Assembly: GCF_010731735.1 (NCBI RefSeq)
Contig: NZ_AP022588.1
Coordinates: forward strand, 3,162,001-3,226,000
Reading direction: 5' to 3'
Origin: Mycolicibacterium sediminis
Lineage (GTDB): Bacteria; Actinomycetota; Actinomycetes; Mycobacteriales; Mycobacteriaceae
Length of the DNA: 64,000 nt
The notes beneath the pieces are model-generated. The model saw only the letters and a list, made by a program, of their open reading frames with translations, ran no database searches and was not told where the DNA came from. Both the position numbers and the translations under genes were made by a program. This document shows, one piece after another, positions 1-8,916 of the stretch. The first letter of the stretch is position 1. Each line of letters starts with the position of its first letter.

Positions 1-715
1 TGCCCGACCAGTCGTCGTAGGGACTGTCGAGGAAGGCCACCACCAGCAGGGCCGACGTGACCAGAGCCGACACGAACGCGATGGGGACCGCCTGGACGAT
101 CGGGCCCTCGCGGCGATCGGCCTGCACGCACATGTAGGAGAGGATGGCCGTGGCGCCGATGCCGAGGACGACCCACAGCGGCATCGGTACCGACGGTGCG
201 GCCTCGGCGGCGCGGGCGCGGCGGCCGTCGCGGCGTTGCGCCTGCTGGTCGAACCACTGGCTATACGCCGCCTCCTGCTTCGCACTGGTCGGGTTCAGGC
301 CCTCGAAGTCCGCCACCATCGTGTCGACCCAGCCCTGCACCACGGTGGACGACTCGCCGCGCGCCATGGCAGGCCACTCGTCGTGGACGACGGCGCGCGA
401 GTAGCAGATGAGGTCACCGTGCAGGCGGGTCCCGGCGTGGCCCTCGAGGACGTCGGCGACGTTGTGCAACTCGGTGACGGAGATGGCCTCCATGCTGCCG
501 CCGTCGCGTGCGCGCTGATAGTTCTGCAGCGCGTAGAAGATGGTGAACGCGAGCAGCACCGAGAACATCGTGCCGATCACCGTGAGAGCACCTGCGGCGC
601 GGGTGCTGTCGATGAACCACCCGGAATCGGGTACGTGACGCCGCGCCCACAGCTTCACGACGACAGCGGCCGTCACCACGACGACGAGGACCGTCGCTGC
701 CAGGAAAGTCAGCAT
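1..715 (-). CDS. DUF4239-type membrane protein (3' end outside window)
   Basis: An open frame begins with ATG at 715 and reads to the window edge without a stop, giving 238 residues. The N-terminus is a hydrophobic helix (about residues 2-20). It is followed by a motif around GWFIDSTRAAGALTVIG and a second membrane helix (about 45-65) with FSVLLAFTIFYAL. A polar central domain of about 110 residues follows, and two more hydrophobic helices lie near the C-terminal end. This pattern of two helices, a soluble middle and two helices fits the DUF4239 (bestrophin-like) family, whose function is unknown. It is divergently transcribed from the DUF4235 gene. The family call is from recognisable pattern only. 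Confidence 0.72.
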   Translation of the reverse strand, partial: MLTFLAATVLVVVVTAAVVVKLWARRHVPDSGWFIDSTRAAGALTVIGTMFSVLLAFTIFYALQNYQRARDGGSMEAISVTELHNVADVLEGHAGTRLHGDLICYSRAVVHDEWPAMARGESSTVVQGWVDTMVADFEGLNPTSAKQEAAYSQWFDQQAQRRDGRRARAAEAAPSVPMPLWVVLGIGATAILSYMCVQADRREGPIVQAVPIAFVSALVTSALLVVAFLDSPYDDWSG

Positions 716-976
716 GAAGCCCCCATCGCGAAGTACGGCGACCGACGTGAGCACCGCCCGATCATTGTGGGGCCACGACGCCCGATTCGTGCGGCAAAGG
801 AACGCGTGACTCTCCAGGTCGCGCCGGGACCTCGGCGCTGCACGACGTCCTCGCCCAGGCGCTGACGCCCACCGATCGTTCGTCCGGCGGTGTTTGGTGG
901 GCGGCTTCTCGGGGCACCTCGCCGACGGAAGCCGCGTCGCTCGGTCCCGTGAGCGCGCAATGGAGAAGGGGTTCCG

Positions 977-1270
977 ATGCCCAAGAAGTCCAGTAGCACC
1001 TCGGCGAAGGTCCTGTACCGGCCGTTCGGCCTGGCCGGATCGATCGTGGGCGGCCTGCTGGCCGGCGCGATCTTCAAGCAGGTGTGGAAGCAGGCGGCGC
1101 CCGGACCCAAGGCGGATCCGCCGGGCCCGCTCGAGACGGAGTATCCGCTGCGCGAGATCCTGATCGCCGCGGCGATCCAGGGCGCCATCTACTCGGTGGT
1201 CAAGACCGTGATCGACCGGCAGGGCGCCCGGATGTTCGAGCGGGCGACGGGGGAGTGGCCCGGAAGCTAG
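977..1270 (+). CDS. DUF4235 family small membrane protein
   Basis: A 97-residue protein with a glycine-rich hydrophobic segment (about residues 18-35, GSIVGGLLAGAIFKQVW) and a second hydrophobic stretch near 60-75 (AAIQGAIYSVVKT). These match the DUF4235 family of actinobacterial membrane-associated proteins of unknown function. A strong ribosome binding site (GAGAAGGGG) lies about 7 bases upstream of the ATG, which fixes the start. It stands alone between a divergent gene and a convergent one. The family is often stress-linked in actinobacteria, but no clear stress promoter could be identified here. Confidence 0.85.
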   Translation: MPKKSSSTSAKVLYRPFGLAGSIVGGLLAGAIFKQVWKQAAPGPKADPPGPLETEYPLREILIAAAIQGAIYSVVKTVIDRQGARMFERATGEWPGS

Positions 1271-1392
1271 GCCGCCCTGGCCGCAGCGCCATCGCGGCCG
1301 CCGAGCTCGCCGCCGAGTGTGAAACTCGCGACGGATCCGCCCCGCAGATCGTCGCCAGAGTCACTCTCGGCGCCGCTGGCCGCCCGACCGCG

Positions 1393-3618
1393 TCACTTGC
1401 GCGGCAGGCCCATGATCATCTGCGCGATGATGTTCAGCTGAATCTGCTTCGTGCCACCGCCGATGAGTTCGGCGGGGAGCCGCAGATAGGGCGCGACGAC
1501 CGCGGGATCCGTCTTTTCCACCATGGCGAGCGGGCCGGCCAACTCCAGCGTGGCCTTGAACGTGCGCCGCAGCATGACGGCCGTCGCCACCTTGGCGATG
1601 CTCGAGGCCGGTCCCGCGGCGTCGCCGTCGATGAGGCGCAGCGTCTCGCGCACGCCCAGCGCCTTGATGGCGTTGGTGTACGCGTCCAGTTCGCCCAGTG
1701 CGCACAGCCCGGCGTCGCGGTCCGGCCCTGGCTGCCGTACGAGGTGTCGCAGGGCGACGGCCCGGTCGATGTTCACGTAACCGCCGATCGCGACCCGTTC
1801 GGACGCCATGGTGCTGATGGCGAGACCCCACCCGTCCGCGGGTCCGCCGAGCAGCATCCGGTCGGGGACGAAGACGTCGGTGAGGAAGACCTCGTTGAAG
1901 TGTGGTTCGCCGTCGGCGGTCTTGATGGGCTGTACCTCGATGCCATCGGCGCGCATGTCGACGACGAAGTACCCGATGCCCCTGTGCTTGGCCGCAACGG
2001 GATCGGTCCGGGCCAGTAGCGCACCGTAGTGCGCGTGCTGCGCCGACGACGTCCAGATCTTGTGGCCGTTGATCCGCCAGCCGCCGTCCACCTTGACCGC
2101 GCGGGTGCTCAGCGCCGCGAGGTCCGAACCCGCACCGGGCTCGCTGAACAGCTGACACCACCGTAGGTCGCCGCGCTGCGAGGGCGGGATGAGTTCCCGC
2201 TGAACGTCTTCCGAACCAGCGGTCAACAACGTCGGGAGGATCCACTCGGCGATGTTGAGGGACGGACGGACGAGTGCGGGCCGCTTCGCGAACTCGTCCT
2301 CGATGATCAACTGCCGCGCCGGGGTCGCTCCCACGCCCCACGGCGGTGGCCAGTGCGGCGCCAGCAACCCGGCGTCGGCGAGTAGGGAACGCTGTGGGCC
2401 CGTCGCGAGGTCCGGGTAGTCGCCCAGCGGACTTGGCACGTCGTTGCGCAGTTCGAGCGCGCGGTCGAGCACCTCGGCGACCTCGGCGCGGAAGCCCGCC
2501 TCGGCGTCGCCGAGTTTCAGCGACGTGTCCCGCACGTGGGTGCACCCGAGTTCGCCGAGCCGTCGCGACCACCGCGTCGTCGGGCCGATGGACGCGGCCA
2601 GGCTGATGGCGCGCCGCCAGTACAGGTGCAGGTCGTGCTCCCAGGTGAACCCGATGGCGCCGAACATGGTGAGCGCGTCCAGCAGGAGGTCGGGCGCCGG
2701 GGCGAGCGCCATGATCGCGGCCCCGGCCGCCGCCATGCTCCGCTGCTCGGGCGGTTCGTCCGTCGCGCGAATCGCATCCCAGGCGGCGGCGGTCGCGAGT
2801 TCGGTGTTCACCAGCAGCATCGCCGCTTCGTGCTGGAGGGCCTGGAACGTGCCGATGGGCTTGCCGAACTGTTCGCGGGTGCGCAGGTGGCTCGTCACGG
2901 CGTCCACGCACCAGCGCAGGGTGCCCGCGGCAGCGCACGCCGACAGCGCGGCGGCGACGTCCCACGCCGCGACGTCGTCGATGCCGTTGACCATCAACGC
3001 ATTCGGTACGCGCAACTCGTCGAGGTAGACCGTCCCGACGTCGACGGTGAGGTCGGTTCCGCCCCGGGCCTCGACCGTCACCGCGTCGTCGCGCGGGTCG
3101 ACGACGAACCACGCCGTCCCGCCCGTGTCCGTCTCCGCGGCTGCCAGCACGACGCCGGCGGCACGGGCGCCGAGGACGTCGCGCGACGCGCCGGTGACGA
3201 GCCACCCGTCGTCGCCGGCCGTGGCCCTCAGGTCGCCGTGCCCCGGGAGGATCGTGGCCGCGGTGACGCCCTCGGCCAGTCGGGCGGCTAGCGCCACGGC
3301 GGCGGGGTCATCTCCCGCCACGCCCGCGACGGCGCCGGTGATCACGGTCGGCAGCAGCGGCCCGGGCAACAACGCGGTCGCTGCGGCTTCGACGACGCAG
3401 GCCGCGTCGATCAGCTCACCGCCCTGCCCGCCGACCGAGTCGGGCAGGTGCACGGCGTGAAAGCCGAGTGCCACCAGTTCATCCCACCAGGCCGGGAGGT
3501 GGCCGTCGGCGATCGCGTCCAACGTCGCGCGGGTCTCGCCCACGCCGGCGTGCCGGTCGGCGAAGCGGGCGATGGCACCCTCGAGATCGCGTTGCTCCGG
3601 GGTGAGTCCGATCGGCAT
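1393..3618 (-). CDS. double-domain acyl-CoA dehydrogenase (FadE type)
   Basis: The protein is 741 residues and contains two acyl-CoA dehydrogenase modules in tandem. Residues 1 to about 345 form a degenerate N-terminal module. Residues about 375-741 form a more canonical one, with FAD/substrate-binding motifs such as CQLFSEPGAGSDLA and INGHKIWTSSAQ. The length matches the roughly 730-residue FadE proteins of mycobacteria, whereas ordinary members have about 380-400 residues. The likely role is FAD-dependent alpha,beta-dehydrogenation of an acyl-CoA. It lies 73 bases downstream of the TetR gene on the same strand, and that gap holds a 19-base palindrome. The exact substrate cannot be told. Confidence 0.9.
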   Translation of the reverse strand: MPIGLTPEQRDLEGAIARFADRHAGVGETRATLDAIADGHLPAWWDELVALGFHAVHLPDSVGGQGGELIDAACVVEAAATALLPGPLLPTVITGAVAGVAGDDPAAVALAARLAEGVTAATILPGHGDLRATAGDDGWLVTGASRDVLGARAAGVVLAAAETDTGGTAWFVVDPRDDAVTVEARGGTDLTVDVGTVYLDELRVPNALMVNGIDDVAAWDVAAALSACAAAGTLRWCVDAVTSHLRTREQFGKPIGTFQALQHEAAMLLVNTELATAAAWDAIRATDEPPEQRSMAAAGAAIMALAPAPDLLLDALTMFGAIGFTWEHDLHLYWRRAISLAASIGPTTRWSRRLGELGCTHVRDTSLKLGDAEAGFRAEVAEVLDRALELRNDVPSPLGDYPDLATGPQRSLLADAGLLAPHWPPPWGVGATPARQLIIEDEFAKRPALVRPSLNIAEWILPTLLTAGSEDVQRELIPPSQRGDLRWCQLFSEPGAGSDLAALSTRAVKVDGGWRINGHKIWTSSAQHAHYGALLARTDPVAAKHRGIGYFVVDMRADGIEVQPIKTADGEPHFNEVFLTDVFVPDRMLLGGPADGWGLAISTMASERVAIGGYVNIDRAVALRHLVRQPGPDRDAGLCALGELDAYTNAIKALGVRETLRLIDGDAAGPASSIAKVATAVMLRRTFKATLELAGPLAMVEKTDPAVVAPYLRLPAELIGGGTKQIQLNIIAQMIMGLPRK

Positions 3619-3639
3619 CCAGTCGCCCTCCTCGAGCCT

Positions 3640-3658
3640 GCGAGACGGACCGTCTCGC
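3640..3658. promoter_or_regulatory. 19-base palindrome upstream of the acyl-CoA dehydrogenase
   Basis: The arms GCGAGACGG and CCGTCTCGC are perfect inverted repeats around a single A. The site is 21 bases upstream of the dehydrogenase ATG. Symmetry and position fit a TetR-family operator. Its sequence differs from the operator at 4391, so it may serve another repressor. Confidence 0.6.
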
Positions 3659-3691
3659 TACTGCGACCATACGGTCGGCTCGACCGCGCGC

Positions 3692-4339
3692 TCAGTCGAG
3701 CCCGTCGCGCAGCGGCGCCAGCAGCGCGGCGAGGCCGTACTCGAAGACCGCGTCGTAGTCGGTCGGGGACTGCAGCGCCTCGACGAGCGCCCGGTCGGGC
3801 CAGGTCTGGTCCCACAGCGACGGGTCCTCCTCGTCGTGCGTGTCGCCCCGCACCGCCGAGAACCGGATCACCGCCGACGAGATCACGTGCACCTGCACCG
3901 CGCGCAGGACCAGCGCCGCGCGTGTGCCGGTGACGCCGAGTTCGGCCAGCTGTGCCGCGAGTTCGCGCTGGATCGGCAGGAACAGCCGCGGCGTCCGGTC
4001 GCGTTCGTGGGCGATGCTGAGGACGTGCTGCTTCTCGATGAGCATCCGGCGTTGTGAACGGGCAAGGGCGGCAATGCGATCGACCGGGTCGCCAGCTTCG
4101 GTGGGGAGTGCGGCCATCTGGTCCAGCAGCTGGTCGACGAGTGCGTCGAAGAGTGCGTCGCGGCCGCCGACGTGCCAGTAGATGGACGTGACGGCCACGT
4201 CCAATTCCTCCGCGAGCCTGCGCATGGTGAAGGCTTCGACACCCTCGCGGTCGATCAGGCGCGCCGCCGTCTCGAGGACGAGGTCGGCGGTGACGCGTGA
4301 GCGCGGCGACCCGGTGGTCGCCGGATTCGTTTCGGCCAT
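3692..4339 (-). CDS. TetR family transcriptional regulator
   Basis: From the ATG at 4339 the protein is 215 residues. An N-terminal helix-turn-helix occupies about residues 18-62 (LVLETAARLIDREGVEAFTM, then LAEELDVAVTSIYWHVGGRD). A C-terminal ligand domain of the TetR_C type follows. A longer reading frame continues upstream of 4339 but would run through the divergent promoter, so 4339 is preferred. The gene faces the amidohydrolase gene across a 100-base gap carrying two copies of a TGTnACG-type operator. It therefore probably controls itself and that neighbour. Confidence 0.88.
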   Translation of the reverse strand: MAETNPATTGSPRSRVTADLVLETAARLIDREGVEAFTMRRLAEELDVAVTSIYWHVGGRDALFDALVDQLLDQMAALPTEAGDPVDRIAALARSQRRMLIEKQHVLSIAHERDRTPRLFLPIQRELAAQLAELGVTGTRAALVLRAVQVHVISSAVIRFSAVRGDTHDEEDPSLWDQTWPDRALVEALQSPTDYDAVFEYGLAALLAPLRDGLD

Positions 4340-4367
4340 CGTCCCCTCCAATCCCGTCCGTGCGGCC

Positions 4368-4405
4368 TGTGACGCTATTACAGTGACGCCTGTAACGGCG
4401 TTACA
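4368..4405. promoter_or_regulatory. two operator-like inverted repeats between TetR and amidohydrolase
   Basis: At 4391-4405 TGTAACG and CGTTACA form a perfect 7-base inverted repeat around one G. At 4368-4382 a degenerate copy, TGTGACGCTATTACA, repeats it 23 bases upstream. The pair sits in the middle of the divergent TetR/amidohydrolase promoter region, the usual place for a TetR operator. Confidence 0.65.
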
Positions 4406-4439
4406 TCGACCATTCAGGCGCGACTGCAAGGGAGCATCC

Positions 4440-6200
4440 GTGTTCGACCTCAAGATCACCGGCGGCACCGTCGTCGACGGCACGGGCGGGGATCGCTTCA
4501 CCGCCGACGTCGCGGTCAAGGACGGCAAGATCGTCGAGATCCGGCGCCGCGGCCCGGGCGACCCGGCCCTGGAGGGCGAGGCCGCCGAGACCATCGATGC
4601 GACGGGACGGATCGTCGCCCCGGGATTCGTCGACATCCACACCCACTACGACGGCCAGGTCAGCTGGGACAGCGTGCTCGAACCGTCGAGCAACCACGGC
4701 GTCACGACGGTCGTCGCCGGCAACTGCGGCGTCGGTTTCGCCCCCGTCCGCCCCGGTAGCGAGCAGTGGCTCATCGAACTCATGGAGGGCGTCGAGGACA
4801 TCCCGGGGACCGCGCTGACCGAGGGCATCACCTGGGGCTGGGAGAGCTACGCCGAGTACCTCGACGTCATCGGGACGCGGGAACTCGCCGTCGACTTCGG
4901 CAGCCAGATCGCGCACGGCACGGTGCGTGCCTACGCGATGGGGGAGCGCGGCGCCCGCAACGAACCCGCGACACCCGACGACATCGAGGCGATGAGCCGG
5001 CTGGTCCGCGAGGCCGCGGAGGCCGGGGCGCTCGGCTTCTCGTCGTCGCGGACCCTCGCCCACCGTGCGATGGACGGCGAGCCGGTACCCGGCACGTTCG
5101 CCGCGGAGGACGAGTTGTTCGCGCTGGGCCGGGCCATGGCGGCGGGCGGTGCCGGGGTGTTCGAGCTGGCACCCCAGGGCGCGGCAGGCGAGGACATCGT
5201 CGCGCCGAAGAAGGAACTCGAGTGGATGCGGCGCCTCGGCGGGGAGATCGACTGCGCGCTCAGCTTCGCGCTCATCCAGGTCGATGCCGACCCCAACCTG
5301 TGGCGCGAGCAGCTGGAGATGTCGGCGGCCGCGCACGAGGCGGGCAGCCGGCTGCACCCGCAGGTCGCCGCGCGCCCGTTCGGCATGCTGCTCGGGTTCC
5401 CCGGCCATCACGCCTTCACTCACCGCCCGACCTATCGGCGGCTGGTGGCCGAGTGCACCCGCGAGGAGTTGGGCGCGCGGCTCGCCGAGCCCGCCGTCCG
5501 AGCGGCGATCCTCGCCGAGGACGACCTGCCCGTCGACCCGAACGTGTTGTTCGACGGCATGTTCGCGCTGGCGCAGTACTCCGCGGACCGGCTGTACGCC
5601 ATGGGTGATCCGCCCGACTACGAGCCCACCGCGGAACGCACCGTGTCGGCGATCGCACGCGACCGCGGCCAGGATCCGCTGGCCACGATGTACGACCTGA
5701 TGCTCGAGGCCGACGCAGGCGCGATGCTGATGCTGCCGATGTTCAACTACTCCAACGGCAATCACGACGCCATCCGCGAGATGATGACCCATCCCGCCGG
5801 CGTCCTGGGCCTGTCCGACGGCGGCGCGCACTGCAGCATGATCTGCGACGCCTCCTATCCCACGTTCCTGCTGACGCACTGGGCGCGCGACCGCCACCGC
5901 GGCGACAAGCTGCCCCTGGAGTACGTCGTCCGCAAGCAGTCTCGTGACACCGCCGAACTGTTCGGGCTGACCGACCGGGGCGTCGTCCAGGTCGGAAAGA
6001 AGGCCGATCTCAACGTGATCGACCTCGACGGCCTGACGCTGCACGCGCCGCGCATGGCCCACGACCTCCCCGCCGGCGGAAAGCGACTGGTGCAGGGCGC
6101 ATCCGGATACGCGGCGACGATCGTGAGCGGAGTGGTCACGCGGCGCGACGACGTGGACACCGGGGCGCGGCCGGGTCGACTGGTCCGTGGGGCGCGCTGA
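4440..6200 (+). CDS. amidohydrolase, N-acyl-D-amino-acid deacylase-like
   Basis: The 586-residue product opens with the amidohydrolase signature [21 protein letters not shown]. It carries the metal-binding HxH at His67 and His69 ([10 protein letters not shown]) and a late Asp in LSDGGAH (about residue 460). These features place it in the D-aminoacylase / D-hydantoinase-like branch of the metal-dependent amidohydrolases. The start is GTG at 4440, supported by an AGGGAG ribosome binding site and by loss of similarity upstream. It is divergent from a TetR and probably repressed by it. The substrate is not deducible. In mycobacteria such genes are annotated only by family. Confidence 0.87.
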   Translation: MFDLKITGGTVVDGTGGDRFTADVAVKDGKIVEIRRRGPGDPALEGEAAETIDATGRIVAPGFVDIHTHYDGQVSWDSVLEPSSNHGVTTVVAGNCGVGFAPVRPGSEQWLIELMEGVEDIPGTALTEGITWGWESYAEYLDVIGTRELAVDFGSQIAHGTVRAYAMGERGARNEPATPDDIEAMSRLVREAAEAGALGFSSSRTLAHRAMDGEPVPGTFAAEDELFALGRAMAAGGAGVFELAPQGAAGEDIVAPKKELEWMRRLGGEIDCALSFALIQVDADPNLWREQLEMSAAAHEAGSRLHPQVAARPFGMLLGFPGHHAFTHRPTYRRLVAECTREELGARLAEPAVRAAILAEDDLPVDPNVLFDGMFALAQYSADRLYAMGDPPDYEPTAERTVSAIARDRGQDPLATMYDLMLEADAGAMLMLPMFNYSNGNHDAIREMMTHPAGVLGLSDGGAHCSMICDASYPTFLLTHWARDRHRGDKLPLEYVVRKQSRDTAELFGLTDRGVVQVGKKADLNVIDLDGLTLHAPRMAHDLPAGGKRLVQGASGYAATIVSGVVTRRDDVDTGARPGRLVRGAR

Positions 6201-6209
6201 GGGCGAAAC

Positions 6210-6947
6210 CTACAACTGCGACACCCCGCCGTCCACGCTGAGTTCGGCGCCGGTCGTGTAGGTGGCGTCGAAGCCGAGGAACGCTATTGCAGTGGCGATC
6301 TCGGCGGGTTCACCCAGCCGCTGCATCGGGTTCTGGGCCTTCATCTGCTGCAGGAACTCGCGGGCGGCGTCGGGTGGCATCGACCGTTCGAGGATGCCCG
6401 TGTCGACGGGGCCGGGGGAGACGGCGTTGACGCGGATGCCCCGGTCGACGAGTTCGCGTGCGAACGTGCGCGTCAGGGATCGCAGTGCCGCCTTCGTCGC
6501 CGAGTAGACGCTCGTGGCCGCGATGCCCTTGACTCCGCTCACCGAGGTGACGAGCACCGCCGCGCTGCCGGGCGGCATCAGGGGCAGCAACCGCTGCAGC
6601 GTGAAGAAGGGTGCCTTGGTGTTGAGGTCGAACAGGTCGTCGTACTGGTTCTCGGTGGTGTCCTCGACGGACGCGCCCAGCGTCCCGCCTGCGTTGAGGA
6701 CGAGCAGGTCGACGGCACCGAGATCGGCGGCCGCCCGCTCGACGAGTTCGTCGATCCCCGACACGGCGTCGCTGCGCACCACGATCGCGTCGGAACCGAG
6801 CGTGGCGCGCGCAGCGTCCAGCGACGCGGGGGTGCGGCCGGTGACCAGGACCGTCGCGCCGCCGTCGGCGAGAAGTGTGGCCGTGGCGAGGCCGATGCCG
6901 CTCGTCCCGCCGGTCACGACGACCCGCTTGCCCTCGTAGCGTCTCAT
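6210..6947 (-). CDS. short-chain dehydrogenase/reductase
   Basis: The 245-residue classical SDR has a Rossmann glycine motif (TGGTSGIG, about residues 10-17), NAGG near 85, and a YSATK catalytic stretch near 150. It ends in a VDGGVSQL tail. It is a clear paralogue of the next gene upstream (6974-7741), from which it is separated by 26 bases, so the two probably form an operon made by tandem duplication. The ATG at 6947 is the only methionine that keeps the normal SDR N-terminus. It reduces or oxidises an unknown carbonyl/alcohol with NAD(P). Confidence 0.88.
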   Translation of the reverse strand: MRRYEGKRVVVTGGTSGIGLATATLLADGGATVLVTGRTPASLDAARATLGSDAIVVRSDAVSGIDELVERAAADLGAVDLLVLNAGGTLGASVEDTTENQYDDLFDLNTKAPFFTLQRLLPLMPPGSAAVLVTSVSGVKGIAATSVYSATKAALRSLTRTFARELVDRGIRVNAVSPGPVDTGILERSMPPDAAREFLQQMKAQNPMQRLGEPAEIATAIAFLGFDATYTTGAELSVDGGVSQL

Positions 6948-6973
6948 CGAATCATGCTCTCTTCCATCAGTGT

Positions 6974-7741
6974 TCACAGTTGTGAGTCGCCACCGTCGAC
7001 CACCAGCTCGATGCCGGCGACGAACGTCGCGTCGAAGGCGAGGAACGCCACCGCGGGGGCGAACTCGTCGGGGTGGCCGAAGCGCCCCATCGGGCTGCTC
7101 GCGGTGAACTCGGCCTTGAGGCGAGCCGCCCGTTCGGGGACCTCCTTCTCCAACTTGCCGGTGTCGATCGACCCCGGGCTGATCGCGTTGACCCGGATGT
7201 TCCGGGGCAGCAGCTCTCGGCTGAGTGTGCGGGCCATGGACCGCAGGGCCGCCTTGCTCGCCGAGTACACGCTGAGCCGGTCCCAACCGGTCTGGTTCGC
7301 CGTCGACGTCGTCAGGACGACGCAGCTGCCATCGGCGAGTACCGGGGCCAGCTTCTGCACGGTGAAGAACGGACCCTTCACGTTGATCGCGAACACGCGG
7401 TCGAAGGTCTGCTCGGTCACCTCGTCGAAGGGGTCGAAGCTCCCGATTCCCGCATTCACCACGAGGGCGTGCACGGTGCCGAACTCGGCTCGCACGCGGT
7501 CGGCCAGTGCGTCGACGTCCTCGAGCGAACTCGCGTCGCTCCGGACGGCGAGACCGCCGTCGCCGAGGCGCCGTGCGGCGTCGTCGAGCGTCTCGCGCGT
7601 GCGGCCCGTCACCAGCACCCGCGCTCCGCCGTCGACCAGATACCTCGCGGCCGCGAGTCCCAGACCGCTGCTGCCACCGGTGATCACGACGTTCTTGCCG
7701 TCGTAGCGCTTCGTCTCTCGCCGTATCGGCTCGGATTCCAT
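6974..7741 (-). CDS. short-chain dehydrogenase/reductase
   Basis: The 255-residue classical SDR has the nucleotide motif TGGSSGLG, the NAGIG motif, and a catalytic Ser/Tyr/Lys set (TTSTANQ, YSASK). Its tail is VDGGDSQL. It is the first gene of a two-SDR operon and is divergent from a LysR regulator across 124 bases. That gap holds a 22-base palindrome, so this operon is the likely regulatory target. The start at 7741 is the first ATG and gives the normal family length. Confidence 0.88.
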   Translation of the reverse strand: MESEPIRRETKRYDGKNVVITGGSSGLGLAAARYLVDGGARVLVTGRTRETLDDAARRLGDGGLAVRSDASSLEDVDALADRVRAEFGTVHALVVNAGIGSFDPFDEVTEQTFDRVFAINVKGPFFTVQKLAPVLADGSCVVLTTSTANQTGWDRLSVYSASKAALRSMARTLSRELLPRNIRVNAISPGSIDTGKLEKEVPERAARLKAEFTASSPMGRFGHPDEFAPAVAFLAFDATFVAGIELVVDGGDSQL

Positions 7742-7785
7742 GCTTCCGAGTCTCGGGCGACCCGACCGATCGTGTCCAAGACCCG

Positions 7786-7807
7786 TTCGGCACGACGTCA
7801 TGCCGAA
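7786..7807. promoter_or_regulatory. LysR-type operator palindrome
   Basis: The outer arms TTCGGCA (7786-7792) and TGCCGAA (7801-7807) are perfect inverted repeats, and the centre contains the self-complementary GACGTC. The site lies in the divergent gap between the SDR operon and the LysR gene, as expected for a T-N11-A type LysR recognition site. A partial repeat of the same motif continues just downstream. Confidence 0.7.
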
Positions 7808-7865
7808 TCGGAATGACGTCGGGCGCTCCGGAATACCGTCGACGGCGAGCCGGGTTGGACGGACG

Positions 7866-8753
7866 GTGAACGATCTCGGGGCAGACCTGGAACTGCGGCT
7901 GGTGCGGTACTTCACGGTCGTCGCCGAGCACGGCAACTTCGGCCGCGCCGCCACGGAGCTACGGGTGGCGCAACCGTCGCTGAGTCGCCAGATCCAGCGC
8001 CTCGAAGCCCGGCTCGGCGTCCGGCTGCTGGACCGCACCCCGCAGGGCACCCGCCTGACGTCGGCCGGTGCGGCCTTCCTGCCGGAGGCCCACGCGCTGC
8101 TGCGGGCAGCCCGCCGGGCGACGCAGACCGCCCGGGCGCACGCACCCGAGGGCAGCATCGTCATCGGCTTCGTCGAGGACCTCGTCGTCACGGCTGCGGT
8201 CCGCGAGCTTCGTCGACGCCATCCGCACGCGGACATCGGCACGCGACACCTGGATTGCGCCGACGCGGCGTCCTTCGCCGCGGGCACCGTGGACGTCCTG
8301 GTGGCCAGGGACCCGTTGCCCGTCCCGGGCGAGGGCGCCCTCGTCACGGTGCTGTACGAGGAGCCGCGGGTGCTGGTGATGCCGGTCGATCACCACCTGG
8401 CCACCCGCGCATCGGTGTCGCCGGCGGACTTCGCGGGCGAGGACTTCGTCTGCCCGCACGGCGGCGCCCGCGCGGTCTATCCGCTCGACGCCGAGGCCGG
8501 TCCGATCTCCGCCGGTCCGGCCGGTGAGAGCTTCGAGGACAGGCTCGAGCTGGTGGCGAGCGGCGGGGCGCTAGCCGTGCTGCCTGCTGGTGACCGGCGC
8601 AGCTCGCTGCGCACCGACCTCGCCAGCGTGCCGGTCGAGGGATTCCCCACCAGCAAGGTCATCGTCGCGACCCGGGCCGGCGACCCCAACCCGCTCGTCG
8701 TGGACTTCGTCACCGCTGCCCGCCGGCACCTGACCGGCACGCCGGTGACGTGA
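7866..8753 (+). CDS. LysR family transcriptional regulator
   Basis: From the GTG at 7866 the protein is 295 residues. It has a winged helix-turn-helix at about residues 8-65 (LVRYFTVVAEHGNFGRAATE, then QPSLSRQIQRLEARLG). A LysR substrate-binding domain from about 95 to 290 is shorter and somewhat divergent. The reading frame extends upstream to 7740 but that part crosses the operator and lacks LysR similarity. It is divergent from the two-SDR operon and probably controls it. The effector is unknown. Confidence 0.85.
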   Translation: MNDLGADLELRLVRYFTVVAEHGNFGRAATELRVAQPSLSRQIQRLEARLGVRLLDRTPQGTRLTSAGAAFLPEAHALLRAARRATQTARAHAPEGSIVIGFVEDLVVTAAVRELRRRHPHADIGTRHLDCADAASFAAGTVDVLVARDPLPVPGEGALVTVLYEEPRVLVMPVDHHLATRASVSPADFAGEDFVCPHGGARAVYPLDAEAGPISAGPAGESFEDRLELVASGGALAVLPAGDRRSSLRTDLASVPVEGFPTSKVIVATRAGDPNPLVVDFVTAARRHLTGTPVT

Positions 8754-8767
8754 CTCTGACGTCACCG
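8743..8767 (+). terminator. hairpin at the end of the LysR gene
   Basis: CGGTGACGT and ACGTCACCG are perfect 9-base arms around a 7-base loop, overlapping the LysR stop codon. There is no T-run, which is common for mycobacterial hairpin terminators. Confidence 0.5.
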
Positions 8768-8786
8768 TCAACGGGCCGCGTGCGTA

Positions 8787-8816
8787 TTGGACAGATCGTC
8801 CAGTACTGATTATAAA
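8787..8816 (+). promoter_or_regulatory. sigma-70-like promoter for the GAF-ANTAR gene
   Basis: TTGGAC at 8787 and TATAAA at 8811 are separated by 18 bases, in an unusually AT-rich patch for this window. They lie about 100 bases before the GAF-ANTAR coding start. Confidence 0.45.
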
Positions 8817-8916
8817 TGACATAACTCGGCGTCTAGGCACATGCGCCCGTTTCCTTTTCGACCCGCTCTCGTGGTCGATATCCTCGTCTTCAGAACGTTG
8901 CGGGAAGGACTTGCGC

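Noticed and set aside
1361..3205. A 614-codon minus-strand frame inside the acyl-CoA dehydrogenase gene
   Set aside because: It is a second frame of the same strand and is arginine/glycine-rich without motifs. The 741-residue frame carries the family signatures.
4401..6062. A 553-codon minus-strand frame opposite the amidohydrolase
   Set aside because: The plus-strand gene has metal-binding motifs and a ribosome binding site. The minus frame has neither.
6210..7931. A 573-codon minus-strand frame joining two SDR regions
   Set aside because: Only its last 245 codons match SDR. The first part is a shifted frame of the upstream SDR, which has its own start and end.
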